From Splendidivirga corallicola (GTDB taxonomy: Bacteria; Bacteroidota; Bacteroidia; Cytophagales; Cyclobacteriaceae): a stretch of 64,000 bases of DNA. The translations under genes and the position numbers were made by a program. The notes below the pieces were generated by a model. That model did no database searches. It was given only the letters and a program-made list of their open reading frames with translations, and was not told the origin of the DNA. Each line of letters begins with the position of its first letter. Position 1 is the stretch's first letter. Below, one piece after another: positions 50,217 through 60,635 of this stretch. The DNA lies in assembly GCA_030442035.1 (NCBI GenBank), contig JAUJEA010000001.1, positions 186,001 to 250,000 on the forward strand. Direction: 5' to 3'.

Positions 50217-53200
50217 TTACCTTGTATTATTAAAGTTGGTAATCCCATTTAGATTATAATTTCTCAAATTAAAAATCAAAGTCCTAATATCATAGTTTTG
50301 TGGAACCACATATCCAACAATTCGTCTTCTTGAAAACGAAGATAGTCTGACTTGATTATGTTGATTTCCGCCTAATAGTACAACGTTATTCCCGCTTCTT
50401 CCTACTACGAAGCCAACATGTCCTTGACCATTCCCTCTAGACATAACAGCAATGCTCCCGACTGCAGGCTCCTGCAAAGTTTGCCCCCATGTGCTCCAAC
50501 TCAAAGCTCTTGCACTATTCGTGCCCTCAATTCCATTTTGACCCATAACCCAGTTACAAAATGCTGAACACCAAGGGGTTTCATCTGAATTCCACCAACT
50601 ACCTGTTGTATGAAGATACTCAAGAATTCGTGGATTATGGCCAGGATTCGGTGGTTCAATTTCAGAAACTCCTAATTCTTCAATTGCTGTTCTAATCCAT
50701 GGCGGAATCATTTGCAATTGCTGTGGAGTAGGTCTTGGGTGAGTTACGTCACCACCCAATGGAACACTAGGTATGGTAGGTATATTCGATATATCTACAT
50801 CAGGGAGTTTAGGTAGCTCAGTATTTTTAAATAAGTTTTTGAATCTAAATTGAGCTGGTTTCCCATTATTTCTCCAAACTCTACCGATACCTGTTAAATC
50901 ATAAGTCAACTGGTCATATATGAACCCAACTCCTCCACCGAGTCCAGCACCTCCTAACGTCCATTTGTACCAATTACTACTAAAATCATCATCAAATATT
51001 GCACCTGCCGCCGTTGAAACTGTCGCACCTATTGCAATACCTGAAGCAATTGGTCCCCATCCAAATAGTCCTCCATCTTCATCCACGCCATTATTAGGAC
51101 TATTACCCATTCCTAAATATGGAGAAGGATATTGTTTATATGGATCTACACCTGTCCATCTACCCAAATAACCATCATACATTCTTAAATCAAACTGATT
51201 CCAACCGGTTTGATCATCATACTCAGCAAACAACCCCTGGAAACCGTAGCGATTATTCAGACTTCCCTCTTTTTGGTAGGCTAGCTCCTGAATCACTGCT
51301 CCATATGGATAATAATCTGCTGAACTTTTTACTTCAAGTGCATAATTATTTTTTTGATGCACAATCAACAGATCATCAAACCAAACACTGGAGTTGGCGC
51401 TTGCGGTACTCTCATTAGCCACATACACGTAGAGATAACCATCCACCGCTACATTAATTTGATTTTCTAATTTTTCCCAGGCATTTTGTGCTCCAGAACT
51501 GATAGCCTGATAACCAAATTGCTTTAAGGTATAATTGTTATCAAACAGGAGATAATTCAAATAAGCTTTTGGAATGTTTACATTGCCAGTAGTGATCGTA
51601 GCAGCCTGTCCTGGCAAATTGTTGTTAAAGGCTTGATAAGCCTGTTGGGTTTCTCCGCTGTTTACCAGATTAAATGCCCCTGTTGCTACAGCAACGAGGT
51701 TGGCAATAACGGTCGTATTTCCACCTGTTGACTGTTCATAACGGGCAAATACCTCAACATTTATTTTATCTCCGGCTTTTACCACTAAACTTTTTGCAGG
51801 CCCAATGGGTTGATTGATACTGCTGTATCCATTGAGTCGAGCGGCATTATCAGGACTGGTAACAGTATTATCTTTTGGTGTATGATTGGGGACATAGACT
51901 ACTCTTGAAGCTGCTAGATTCAAAAAATCCTGCTCTTCCGCTGAGGAATATTCAGACTCCATGGTAGCCTTAAACACGTCTGTTTCCTTCATCCATCCAT
52001 AAACCAGGCGTGTGTTTTCCAGGTGATCTACATGAAAGTATTCATATTCAAAATCATTTCCATCTTTAAGCACTCGACCTTCTTCAGTTAACATAAATGA
52101 AAATGCATTGTCCTCATAAACAACACCCCCGGCATAATCTATCACTGAGACAACGGTTCCATTGTCTTTCAATGTTTTGCGAAGTTTTGTTCCAGTTCCG
52201 TCATACAGATATTCGACTGTTTTAGTATTATCCAATTGAACTTCTTCCACCAAGTCCAAGTGGTTATAATCAATGGACTGAATACCTTTGTTCAAATCAA
52301 AGGTCTGGTTCCCATTTTCATCATAATTGTGCTCAGTGGGAAGTGTTACTCCATTTACGAATCCATTGGTCAAACCTGTATCCTCTACACTTTTTAATTG
52401 ATTACTCAGGCCATAAGTGTAGGTTAGCCCATCTATTTTTTTTCTAATGCCACCCACCTTTGCATAGCGATCCAATGTTTTAACATTACCATTCTTATCG
52501 TAAGTAATGTTATTCACATCAAAATGGCCAGCTTCTGCCGTCCATACACTTCCGGATTTCGCGGCATAATTCGCTCCTTCAAGCTGATCAAGATAATCAT
52601 AAGCATAACCATAAATACGTTCGGTGGGCGTATCATTCAAATTATCTGTTTTCCACTTTATTGCAGAAATGTTGCCATTGTATTTTTTAGTTGTATTTGT
52701 TCCATTGACATCGATGGTATGGTCATTGTAAACTAGCTCCATACCGAAGAGATCAGAAGAAGCATTGGCATCGGTTTGATTCAGCTCACTATTATTAATG
52801 TGTGTCAGCCAACCTCTTATATTATAGGAATAATCAATAGACTGTAGAAAACTGGTAGCCCCGCTATTCTTATGAATATTTTTCTCCATCAACTCCCCTA
52901 TTTCATTGTATTGAAATTCGGCCAACGTGATTGGTGTCCCTCCATCGATGGTTTGTGTTACACTGATCGGCCGTTCTCCATCATCGTAACTATATTCTTT
53001 CAGTATATCGATATTATCAATGGTAGTGGAATGATCCCGAAAGGTTTTTTCGATTTTTCCTAAAAAATCATATTGAGTAGATATTTTATCTATTCCACCC
53101 AAATGGTTTTCATTGATCACTTGAATAGGTAGGTAGTCATCATCATAATAGACAATGCTGTTTAACCATTGACTATTGTTTAATATTTTTATTTTACTGC

Positions 53201-56200
53201 CAGTTTGAAGTCCCTTCACACTATTTTGGTTAGTACCCACCAAGCCACCTCCCATGGCAAAATTATAGTTATGCCCTTCAGCATCCCACCCAGTCTTATC
53301 TTTGAAGTTATGGTCATCAAAGTAGGTAATGGTAAGCAAATCAGGGGAAGTAATCGATGTAGGATAGGAACTTGTGTATGTATAAGCCTCGGCACTGGAG
53401 TTACCGGTTTCGAAGCGGGCAGCGGTACTGGCAGCTACATCATCAATCATGGCCTGATGTCCCAGATTGCTTTTGTAAATACCTGAGATTATTGGACGAT
53501 TAAATTCATCATACTTTGTAAAGTTCCATTCCTTGGGAGATTTAGTTCTCTGCTTTCCATCCTGGCTTAGTACCAACCTGTCCCATTTATCATAGACGAA
53601 ATAGATCCAATCAGCACCAGGATCTTTTTGCTTGATCAACCTCTGTTGGTCGTCGTATTCATACTGATAAATGTAAGCCTCCAATGCATAGGCAGGTGTG
53701 GTCCCGGGCTTAATGTAGAAACTATTGCCGGAAGTAGCAGCATATTCGAATCCGTTAGTCAGTGTTACGGAGCTACCCGGGCTGTACACATAATTCTTAT
53801 TTTCATAGGTTGGCTTTGATATATTTGTATCGATGTAATCTATATTGTCAGATCCACCTTCCGGTTCTACCAATAAATTATGAACCGCCTCCGGTGGTAC
53901 TACAAAACGAATATTTCCAAGTCCATCATAAACATAGTAGGTCTCCAGCCAAGTCGAAGCACTTTCTTGAACCTGGCTTAAAATAGTCAGCCCTCGTGAA
54001 TCCCGGTATTCTCTGGTTAATTTCGCCTCCTCATCGTCAACTTCAACTATTTGTAAAGTATGTGCCGGATAGAACTCTGTCGACACGGGTTGATTGTTTT
54101 GGATCTCCCATTTTCTGATGGTATTAGCCGTGTTACTTTTGAAAGTTGTTTCAATGGCATGGTTACTATCCCAATCTTCACCAGGCCCAATAGTTTGTGT
54201 AATTCTATTTAGGGATGACGGCTCAAAAGTTTGATCGGTCCATGGTCTAAGGTCTACAATAACATTATTAGAATTATTGTTATAAAAGGATGCTTGTGAA
54301 GTAATGGCGGAAGTTCTGAAATCCCCGGACCCAGTACTCTCCTCATACGCCAGATATATTCTTTGCTGCTGACCTAAGTTGTTATAGGCAAAAGGCTGTA
54401 CAATATCCTTTGCATTTGGACTGGCTCCCTGAAATACTAGTTGGATCGTTCTGCCAAGCCCATCAGCATATTGAATATTAATATGTTGATCCTTTGTGGT
54501 TATGCTTCCTGCATCTGTAACGGGTTCAAGCAGTGTTCTTGTTTTCACAAAGTTGTTGGTAGCTCCACTTTCCCCTTGAAATTTGTACTCAAATTTTTGT
54601 AGAATATTGCCATTGTGATCCTTTATCAACTCCAATCGATTCTGACTGTCATAGACGTAGTCAGTTGTTAAGTTATTGGGATCTGTCATAGAAGATATCC
54701 CAACTAAAGACTTATATGCATATGTTGTTTTTAACTGGTTGGCTCCGGGGTTGACTGTCGAGGCGGTTAAAAGGTTTTTAAGTGCATCCCAGTCATAAGA
54801 AGTGACTATCCCATCCCTGTTTGTCTTTTGCAATGGTTGCCCATATACCTGATCATAAGTATTAAAAGTACTAATCAAGACTAGATCACTTTCCTGTTGA
54901 AAAACACTATTACCATCTATATGCGAAGTAGTGAAAGCGTTCTCCAACCTAAAATCGTTTAATTGCCATATGGAACCTGGAACTATCATTACATCCGAAC
55001 CTGAACCTTCCTCTTTAAACTTAATCACTGATGCACCCAATAAATTCTTAATTCCATTTTTTGAGAACCAATAGGTACGTTCTACTACTTGAGAAATCAT
55101 GTGATTTCCTAACATTTTAAAAATGGATCTTGCACTTTCATCACTAATATTTGCCAGGCAAGTATTAAAGGTATTCAAACATGCTGTGAGACAAGCGTTA
55201 TCGCTACAAAGGTTTGCACAATTCTCAAAATCAGAAAGGCATGATGGATAATAATCATCATGTGTAACATATTTTAACTCTGTAATATATTTTTCATTGG
55301 GCTCTTTGCTATTGTAGCTGGTTGTAGAAGTCAACTGGAGATGCTCTGGATCATAGGTATATTCCTGGATATTGGTGATTTTCTTATTGCTATCCCAGGG
55401 ATCTATCTGATCAAAAGTTTCTGTTGTGACCTTTTTCAGGTTAATGGGTCTTGAAATAATTTGATATTTACCCCAAACATAAAGCTCTTTGGCATCCTGA
55501 AAAAAACCAGGGTAAATTATGGCAGTATAACCATTGACAACTTTCTTATCAGGCAAATTGAAGTTATAATCATATGAAGTGCGTTGTAACAAGTGCCCCC
55601 CATTCTTATATACTTCTAATTTTTCTAAAAGCCCTCTTTCCCAAGAAACTGAAGTTTTAGGAGTAAAACTTACCGGCTCATCAGAAACACTTGTTGGATG
55701 CAAAATATTGTCACTATCTTTAACGAAGAAGGAAATTTCAGATTCAATGTCGCCATGTGAATCCAATCCGGTATAGTAATAAGTGTTTTTTCCACCATCT
55801 GAAAAAACCTCTTCTACTTTACTGTAGCCAGTATTGCTTCCATTAATATCAAAAAGATCAACATATGAATCAGAATATACAATTGTCTTATTTTCAACAT
55901 TGTATTGAACAAATAAATTGCTAAAAATTCCATAGCTTGGACCCGGTGTTAAAACTTGTGAGGAAATGTGATATTTAGGTTGACTATATGATTGTCCTAT
56001 CAAATAATTGAAGGTTCTTACCTGATCATTTGCAGTGCTTATATCATCGTGGTTCGTAATGGTCTTTACTCTCAAGCCCCCAGTTGTGAATTGGCCGCTT
56101 ATACTATTTCCTTCATAAGTAAATTTGGTGTATCCGCCCGTGGGGTATATTATTTTATTCAGGATATTGGCCTGTGTTGCCTGATAACTTGGATTCTTAT

Positions 56201-57608
56201 CTGCTCCTGTAATGGTCAGATTAGAATCATTAATTTGAGGTATTTTACTCTGATATCCACAATGTTGCCAGGAAGAATATTTTGCTCTTTGATTATAAAT
56301 GGCATTGTAGTATCCCCAATGATCAACAAATACAGAATTTCTGGGAGGCAAATGCATCACACCATCATATTCAAACTCCCTAAATTTAACCGCATTACTT
56401 CTAGTATTTTCTGTGATATGGTTCAGTCTTAATCTATAGCAATTTTGAGTATTACACCAATCACTCCCAGGAGTCTGAAATGGATCTGTTGAGTAGGACA
56501 AATCGCTATCAAAATAATCGTAATCAAAAAAATAGGATTTTACAACATTTGAAGAAATATCCTTTATCTCAATTCTGTCCAGGTATTTTCCTCCGGGAAG
56601 GTCTTTTCTTCCATTTACCCCGGTTTCAAAAAAGAATTGTGCTGTTCCCTGAGTGGTAGTTACGGTATTTAAATATTTAGGAGCAGGTATTTTAATCTTT
56701 GCATTAATATCATCAGGGGCACAACCGTTTCCTGTAGTAGTAGTTAATTCTTTCTTTTGTGAGAAATATTCATATTCAACTTGTGCACCGGTACTGTAGC
56801 TAAAAGTAATTTCATCATTATTGTTAGCAGGTTCTACTTTATCAATATACCAAGTTGATACAAATGACTGTTCAGTATGGCTTGGATAATTACCCAGATG
56901 ATCCATAGTGTTTCTTACGGTAGATTCTTTAGAACTGCTTGTTTGCCCAAAATAATATTTATTACCATTTTCATCCGTGATAAGCCAATAACCAATTCCC
57001 TTTGTGCCTATTGCTGGTTTTATATCAATATTTTGATGAGGTATTATCGCAACATCTCCTGAAGAGTTAATCACAAATCGTCCCGTTCTTCCCATGAAAT
57101 TGAAATAATACATATCGGGTTCACCATCGACAGGTGCACTTGGGTGATTATCAGCCACACCTGCCAAGGTAAGAAAAAAGTTATTGCCTAAATTAGAATC
57201 TATTGGTGATGGCCCTGTCTGTTCATCATCTGGTTTACCCCGAACAATTCTTGTAATAGCTCCTCCAGCATTTAAGTTCCACCCCAACCCATAAGAGCTT
57301 GCTACATCCTGCACTTTTATTCCGGAGGCGTGATAACTTAAGCTAATTGGTACAGAAAGATATCTGCTAGGTAAATTATATAGAGGTACATTGATGTCCG
57401 GAACACCGGTATATAAATTCACTGGCACATTAGCATATTCCAGCAATGCCGCTGCATTGGGTGATGGTGGTGTATAACCATTCTGTCCAACAGCATTACC
57501 TGAAAATGAAACTATTAGACTTATAACAGTCAATAACTTGCTCATTTCTTTCAATAGCCATATTCCGCATGGCAAATAGGCATTTGTTTTTCCACTATTT
57601 GTTTTCAT
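50217..57608 (-). CDS. giant exported RHS-repeat protein with C-terminal CHAP amidase toxin domain
   Basis: A 2463-residue polymorphic-toxin-like protein. A signal peptide lies at about residues 22-42 (MSKLLTVISLIVSFSGNAVGQ-type); translation may begin at 57608 or at the inner ATG at 57545. The N-terminal domain begins SPNAAALLEYANVPVNLYTG. The long middle is YD/RHS repeats (TYAYKSLVGISS, YDEFNRPIISG, YDYLDQLEGANY), with a cysteine cluster near residues 786-815. The RHS core ends with FQGLFAEYDDQTGWNQFDLR, GYLGRWTGVDPYK and GVDEDGG. Then come a hydrophobic patch, a proline-rich spacer, and from about residue 2302 (50217-50705) a TIGR02594/CHAP-type peptidoglycan hydrolase: Cys2347 in TPWCSAFCNWV, His2397 in GQGHVGFVVG, Asn2415 in LLGGNQHNQV. 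No T6SS gene is near. Confidence 0.9.
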   Translation of the reverse strand: MKTNSGKTNAYLPCGIWLLKEMSKLLTVISLIVSFSGNAVGQNGYTPPSPNAAALLEYANVPVNLYTGVPDINVPLYNLPSRYLSVPISLSYHASGIKVQDVASSYGLGWNLNAGGAITRIVRGKPDDEQTGPSPIDSNLGNNFFLTLAGVADNHPSAPVDGEPDMYYFNFMGRTGRFVINSSGDVAIIPHQNIDIKPAIGTKGIGYWLITDENGNKYYFGQTSSSKESTVRNTMDHLGNYPSHTEQSFVSTWYIDKVEPANNNDEITFSYSTGAQVEYEYFSQKKELTTTTGNGCAPDDINAKIKIPAPKYLNTVTTTQGTAQFFFETGVNGRKDLPGGKYLDRIEIKDISSNVVKSYFFDYDYFDSDLSYSTDPFQTPGSDWCNTQNCYRLRLNHITENTRSNAVKFREFEYDGVMHLPPRNSVFVDHWGYYNAIYNQRAKYSSWQHCGYQSKIPQINDSNLTITGADKNPSYQATQANILNKIIYPTGGYTKFTYEGNSISGQFTTGGLRVKTITNHDDISTANDQVRTFNYLIGQSYSQPKYHISSQVLTPGPSYGIFSNLFVQYNVENKTIVYSDSYVDLFDINGSNTGYSKVEEVFSDGGKNTYYYTGLDSHGDIESEISFFVKDSDNILHPTSVSDEPVSFTPKTSVSWERGLLEKLEVYKNGGHLLQRTSYDYNFNLPDKKVVNGYTAIIYPGFFQDAKELYVWGKYQIISRPINLKKVTTETFDQIDPWDSNKKITNIQEYTYDPEHLQLTSTTSYNSKEPNEKYITELKYVTHDDYYPSCLSDFENCANLCSDNACLTACLNTFNTCLANISDESARSIFKMLGNHMISQVVERTYWFSKNGIKNLLGASVIKFKEEGSGSDVMIVPGSIWQLNDFRLENAFTTSHIDGNSVFQQESDLVLISTFNTYDQVYGQPLQKTNRDGIVTSYDWDALKNLLTASTVNPGANQLKTTYAYKSLVGISSMTDPNNLTTDYVYDSQNRLELIKDHNGNILQKFEYKFQGESGATNNFVKTRTLLEPVTDAGSITTKDQHINIQYADGLGRTIQLVFQGASPNAKDIVQPFAYNNLGQQQRIYLAYEESTGSGDFRTSAITSQASFYNNNSNNVIVDLRPWTDQTFEPSSLNRITQTIGPGEDWDSNHAIETTFKSNTANTIRKWEIQNNQPVSTEFYPAHTLQIVEVDDEEAKLTREYRDSRGLTILSQVQESASTWLETYYVYDGLGNIRFVVPPEAVHNLLVEPEGGSDNIDYIDTNISKPTYENKNYVYSPGSSVTLTNGFEYAATSGNSFYIKPGTTPAYALEAYIYQYEYDDQQRLIKQKDPGADWIYFVYDKWDRLVLSQDGKQRTKSPKEWNFTKYDEFNRPIISGIYKSNLGHQAMIDDVAASTAARFETGNSSAEAYTYTSSYPTSITSPDLLTITYFDDHNFKDKTGWDAEGHNYNFAMGGGLVGTNQNSVKGLQTGSKIKILNNSQWLNSIVYYDDDYLPIQVINENHLGGIDKISTQYDFLGKIEKTFRDHSTTIDNIDILKEYSYDDGERPISVTQTIDGGTPITLAEFQYNEIGELMEKNIHKNSGATSFLQSIDYSYNIRGWLTHINNSELNQTDANASSDLFGMELVYNDHTIDVNGTNTTKKYNGNISAIKWKTDNLNDTPTERIYGYAYDYLDQLEGANYAAKSGSVWTAEAGHFDVNNITYDKNGNVKTLDRYAKVGGIRKKIDGLTYTYGLSNQLKSVEDTGLTNGFVNGVTLPTEHNYDENGNQTFDLNKGIQSIDYNHLDLVEEVQLDNTKTVEYLYDGTGTKLRKTLKDNGTVVSVIDYAGGVVYEDNAFSFMLTEEGRVLKDGNDFEYEYFHVDHLENTRLVYGWMKETDVFKATMESEYSSAEEQDFLNLAASRVVYVPNHTPKDNTVTSPDNAARLNGYSSINQPIGPAKSLVVKAGDKINVEVFARYEQSTGGNTTVIANLVAVATGAFNLVNSGETQQAYQAFNNNLPGQAATITTGNVNIPKAYLNYLLFDNNYTLKQFGYQAISSGAQNAWEKLENQINVAVDGYLYVYVANESTASANSSVWFDDLLIVHQKNNYALEVKSSADYYPYGAVIQELAYQKEGSLNNRYGFQGLFAEYDDQTGWNQFDLRMYDGYLGRWTGVDPYKQYPSPYLGMGNSPNNGVDEDGGLFGWGPIASGIAIGATVSTAAGAIFDDDFSSNWYKWTLGGAGLGGGVGFIYDQLTYDLTGIGRVWRNNGKPAQFRFKNLFKNTELPKLPDVDISNIPTIPSVPLGGDVTHPRPTPQQLQMIPPWIRTAIEELGVSEIEPPNPGHNPRILEYLHTTGSWWNSDETPWCSAFCNWVMGQNGIEGTNSARALSWSTWGQTLQEPAVGSIAVMSRGNGQGHVGFVVGRSGNNVVLLGGNQHNQVRLSSFSRRRIVGYVVPQNYDIRTLIFNLRNYNLNGITNFNNTR

Positions 57609-57664
57609 TTGTTGTTTTGATTGAATAATGAAACGGTTGAATTCTTAAAAAATCTTTTGATCAA

Positions 57665-58795
57665 TTACTCCTTGATCTGTAGCTCTAGTTGCTTAATCCT
57701 CTTCTCCTGCTCAATAATATACAGTGTCAACTCCTCGATCTTTTGCAAAAGCTTGGACTCCATTTCTCCTACATTCACACCATTTTCTTCCACTTCCTTA
57801 GCTGATGGGATGTCTGGCAGGTGTTTGTTTTCTTTTATGTATTTTTCCACTTCTTCCAGGGATTTGAGATCATAATCATCTTCAAAAACAAAATCAGCCC
57901 AGCCTGTGTAGACTTTTACTTCTTCTGCCCGGATTTTTCCGTTAACAGAGAGTTTGTAACCACTTGTAGTGGTAGTACCAATCGCAACATCACCCAGATT
58001 GGTAATTCTCATGGTTTCTGTTTGACCGCTTTTATTGTTGAACCTTATGGTTTTTCCTCCAGCTGAAATATTAAATTCCTGGTTTGTCTGATCGTAATGG
58101 ATCCTGGCAATATCAGTGGGGCTACTGGTTCTATAAAAGTTAAGTGTTGCATTGTTCCCTCTAATCCTAATATCTCCATTAACATCCAATTCCTTACCGG
58201 GAAGAGTTGTTCCAACCCCTACATTTCCATCCCGGACAATAGTCAATCCATTGAGTTTATCATTCCCTCTTGTGATATGAAATAGGTCATTAGCATCATC
58301 AAACCATATTCTACCAGTCTTCGAGCCTGAGGCACTACCATTCCAGATTGTTATTCCATTGTCATACCCTGTTCCAAATACTTCAATATTTCCATATTGC
58401 GGACTACTGGTTCCAACACCCAATTTCCCATTTGTTGCAAGTCTCATTCTCTCCTGAGTTCCTCCTGTTCCGGAATTGGTCCAAAAGGTGAAGTAACCAC
58501 CTCCGGAGGTATTTTTGAAAATAAAATGTTCTTGATCTGTCGATGAATTAAAGCCAATGATACCACTTGCATGACCATCTGTTCCTCTTCTAAACAAAAT
58601 TTTTCCTGCGTTATTTGTTTCTCCGATGCCTAAGTCTCCTCGAACATCCAGTTTGTAAGTAGGATTGTTCGTGCCTATTCCAACATCATCATTAGTATAA
58701 CTTTGGTTTGAGTTTGTTCCTTGAGTAAATTGAGAATAGGTGAGATTAGTACACCCTAAAATTAAGAATAAGAGTAGATAACATGCTTTTTTCAT
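57665..58795 (-). CDS. exported tail-fibre-like protein, copy 1
   Basis: A 376-residue lipoprotein-like or secreted protein (MKKACYLLLFLILGCTNLTY). Beta-helical repeats of the VGIGTNNPTYKLDVRGD type, as in phage tail fibres, run through the first 270 residues (VGVGTTLPGKELDVNGDI, VAIGTTTTSGYKLSVNGKI). The C-terminal 100 residues are the module DFVFEDDYDLKSLEEVEKYI, HLPDIPSAKEVEENGVNVG and a coiled coil, resembling endosialidase-chaperone tails common in Bacteroidota. It lies about 60 bases before the RHS gene on the same strand, so the two may be coexpressed. Confidence 0.8.
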   Translation of the reverse strand: MKKACYLLLFLILGCTNLTYSQFTQGTNSNQSYTNDDVGIGTNNPTYKLDVRGDLGIGETNNAGKILFRRGTDGHASGIIGFNSSTDQEHFIFKNTSGGGYFTFWTNSGTGGTQERMRLATNGKLGVGTSSPQYGNIEVFGTGYDNGITIWNGSASGSKTGRIWFDDANDLFHITRGNDKLNGLTIVRDGNVGVGTTLPGKELDVNGDIRIRGNNATLNFYRTSSPTDIARIHYDQTNQEFNISAGGKTIRFNNKSGQTETMRITNLGDVAIGTTTTSGYKLSVNGKIRAEEVKVYTGWADFVFEDDYDLKSLEEVEKYIKENKHLPDIPSAKEVEENGVNVGEMESKLLQKIEELTLYIIEQEKRIKQLELQIKE

Positions 58796-58963
58796 TGCTG
58801 TAAGGATCTAAAGGTTTTCAAAATTCAACTGTTAAAAGATCGTGTACGAAATCGGTTAGGTGCGGAAATATATTTTCACAGAGTAACACGACTTATCATT
58901 GGATATTTTTTAAAACAATTCAAGAAATTAAGTATTTGATACTTGAATAAGAGGTTTATGCCA

Positions 58964-60511
58964 TCACTTCTTCCCCTTTCTCAGAGATTCATTTTCACTT
59001 TTCAACTTCATCAACTCCTCATTTTGTCGCTGGTTTTCTTTATCTAATTCTATTACATAAAGTGTCAGCTCCTCAATTTTTTGAAGAAGTTTAGATTCCA
59101 TTTCCCCTACATTCACTCCATTTTCTTCTACTTCCTTAGCTGATGGGATGTCTGGCAGGTGTTTGTTTTCTTTTATGTATTTTTCCACTTCTTCCAGGGA
59201 TTTGAGATCATAGTCATCTTCAAAAACAAAATCGGCCCAGCCTGTGTAGACTTTTACTTCTTCTGCGCGGATCTTACCATTGACCGAGAGTTTGTAGCCG
59301 CTGGTGTTGGTGGTGCCTATGCCGACGCTGCCATTGTTAAGGATAGTAAGTTTTGTATCACCTCTGAGTTTGAAATCTATTTTATCGGCTGTGGCAAAAC
59401 TATGGTCAAAATACACTGTGTTAAAATAGTTTTCATGTCCGATTTTCAACCCAGTTGAACCATTTGAGGCAATCTGAATGACCGGGCTTTGTGCGCCTGC
59501 CCCCACCTTATTAAATTCAGCCAGCACATTGGACTCTCCGTCCTGGTTTTCCACCTGAAACTTATATTCCGGGTTTTCCACTCCAATACCAACATAGCCG
59601 TTGTTTTTGATTCTCATTTTTGTTCCAGCTATAAATTGAGTATGGGTCAATTCTCTGAGTGTATTTCCTGTCGTATTGTGTATAATAAATCGAAAGCCGC
59701 CCTGATTAGGCATTAAAATCGCCTGAGCATCATTTGCTCCAATCGCACTCAGATCCCATTTATTGTTGGTAAAATTCCAATACGCATTATGAGAAAATAC
59801 GGCTCTGGCATATGAAGCCTCCGGATCTAATAATGACTGAACTATTGCCCCACCATTATTTGAATTATTATGTGATCGGATAAAACCTCCTTTTACATCC
59901 AGATTACCAGTAGGGTTAGAATTGCCAATACCCACTTTGCCATCAGATTTAATAACCAATTGAGGAGATGTTTTTACCGGATCCGTTAAAAAACCAATGT
60001 CTGCCGCGTTGTCCAAAGCTCTCAAGGTTAGTGAGCGATGGTTTAGGATGTCATTACCATTAACAGATGAAGAAATGTAAAAACCAAACTTATTTCCATT
60101 TGTGGTATTATTTCTGGCGATAGACAATGAGCCGGCTCCATCAGACAAGATAGAGAGTTTTTGCTGTGGGTCACCTGTTCCTACACCCAGGTTTCCTCCA
60201 GAAGAGTTTGGATTGATAATCACATTTTTCCAACCTCCGCCTGAATAATCATAGGCAAATATCTGACCTCTGTTCAACGCGGCATTATAATATAACCTTA
60301 AACCAGCGCCTGCACTGCTGCCCAGCCCATTTCCATTTCCGCCTGTAATCCAAACGGCTTGTCCGTTAACATGAAGTTTAGTGGCTGGTGTCGAAGTTCC
60401 AATTCCGACGTTTCCTTGAATTTTGTAATCTCCAGATACATCCCATTGTTGTGCCTTAAGTGATATAGTAAAAAATATTAAGAATGTGAGGATTAGGAAT
60501 AGCTTTTTCAT
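58964..60511 (-). CDS. exported tail-fibre-like protein, copy 2
   Basis: A 515-residue relative of the neighbouring gene with a signal peptide (MKKLFLILTFLIFFTISLKAQ) and more repeats (VGIGTSTPATKLHVNG, VGIGNSNPTGNLDVKGG, VGIGVENPEYKFQVEN). Its C-terminal module from TSGYKLSVNGKIRAEEVKVY onward is almost identical to that of copy 1, in DNA as well, while the rest has diverged. Probable surface adhesin or trimeric fibre; no phage structural genes are nearby. Confidence 0.8.
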   Translation of the reverse strand: MKKLFLILTFLIFFTISLKAQQWDVSGDYKIQGNVGIGTSTPATKLHVNGQAVWITGGNGNGLGSSAGAGLRLYYNAALNRGQIFAYDYSGGGWKNVIINPNSSGGNLGVGTGDPQQKLSILSDGAGSLSIARNNTTNGNKFGFYISSSVNGNDILNHRSLTLRALDNAADIGFLTDPVKTSPQLVIKSDGKVGIGNSNPTGNLDVKGGFIRSHNNSNNGGAIVQSLLDPEASYARAVFSHNAYWNFTNNKWDLSAIGANDAQAILMPNQGGFRFIIHNTTGNTLRELTHTQFIAGTKMRIKNNGYVGIGVENPEYKFQVENQDGESNVLAEFNKVGAGAQSPVIQIASNGSTGLKIGHENYFNTVYFDHSFATADKIDFKLRGDTKLTILNNGSVGIGTTNTSGYKLSVNGKIRAEEVKVYTGWADFVFEDDYDLKSLEEVEKYIKENKHLPDIPSAKEVEENGVNVGEMESKLLQKIEELTLYVIELDKENQRQNEELMKLKSENESLRKGKK

Positions 60512-60635
60512 ATTGATTGGTTTTTAATTTTAAAATTCAATAGCTGATAGATTGTACCTATAACCGGTTACAGTATGCAATATATTTCCACCCAGTGACA
60601 TAACTTGTCACTGGTGATTATTTCTGAAAAAAAAA

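Noticed and set aside
50217-57608. Type VI secretion effector
   Set aside because: The protein carries its own Sec signal peptide and no VgrG, PAAR or other T6SS gene is in the window.
57665-60511. Prophage, because of tail-fibre-like proteins
   Set aside because: Both have signal peptides and no capsid, portal, terminase, integrase or lysis genes are near. Such fibre-like surface proteins are common in Bacteroidota.
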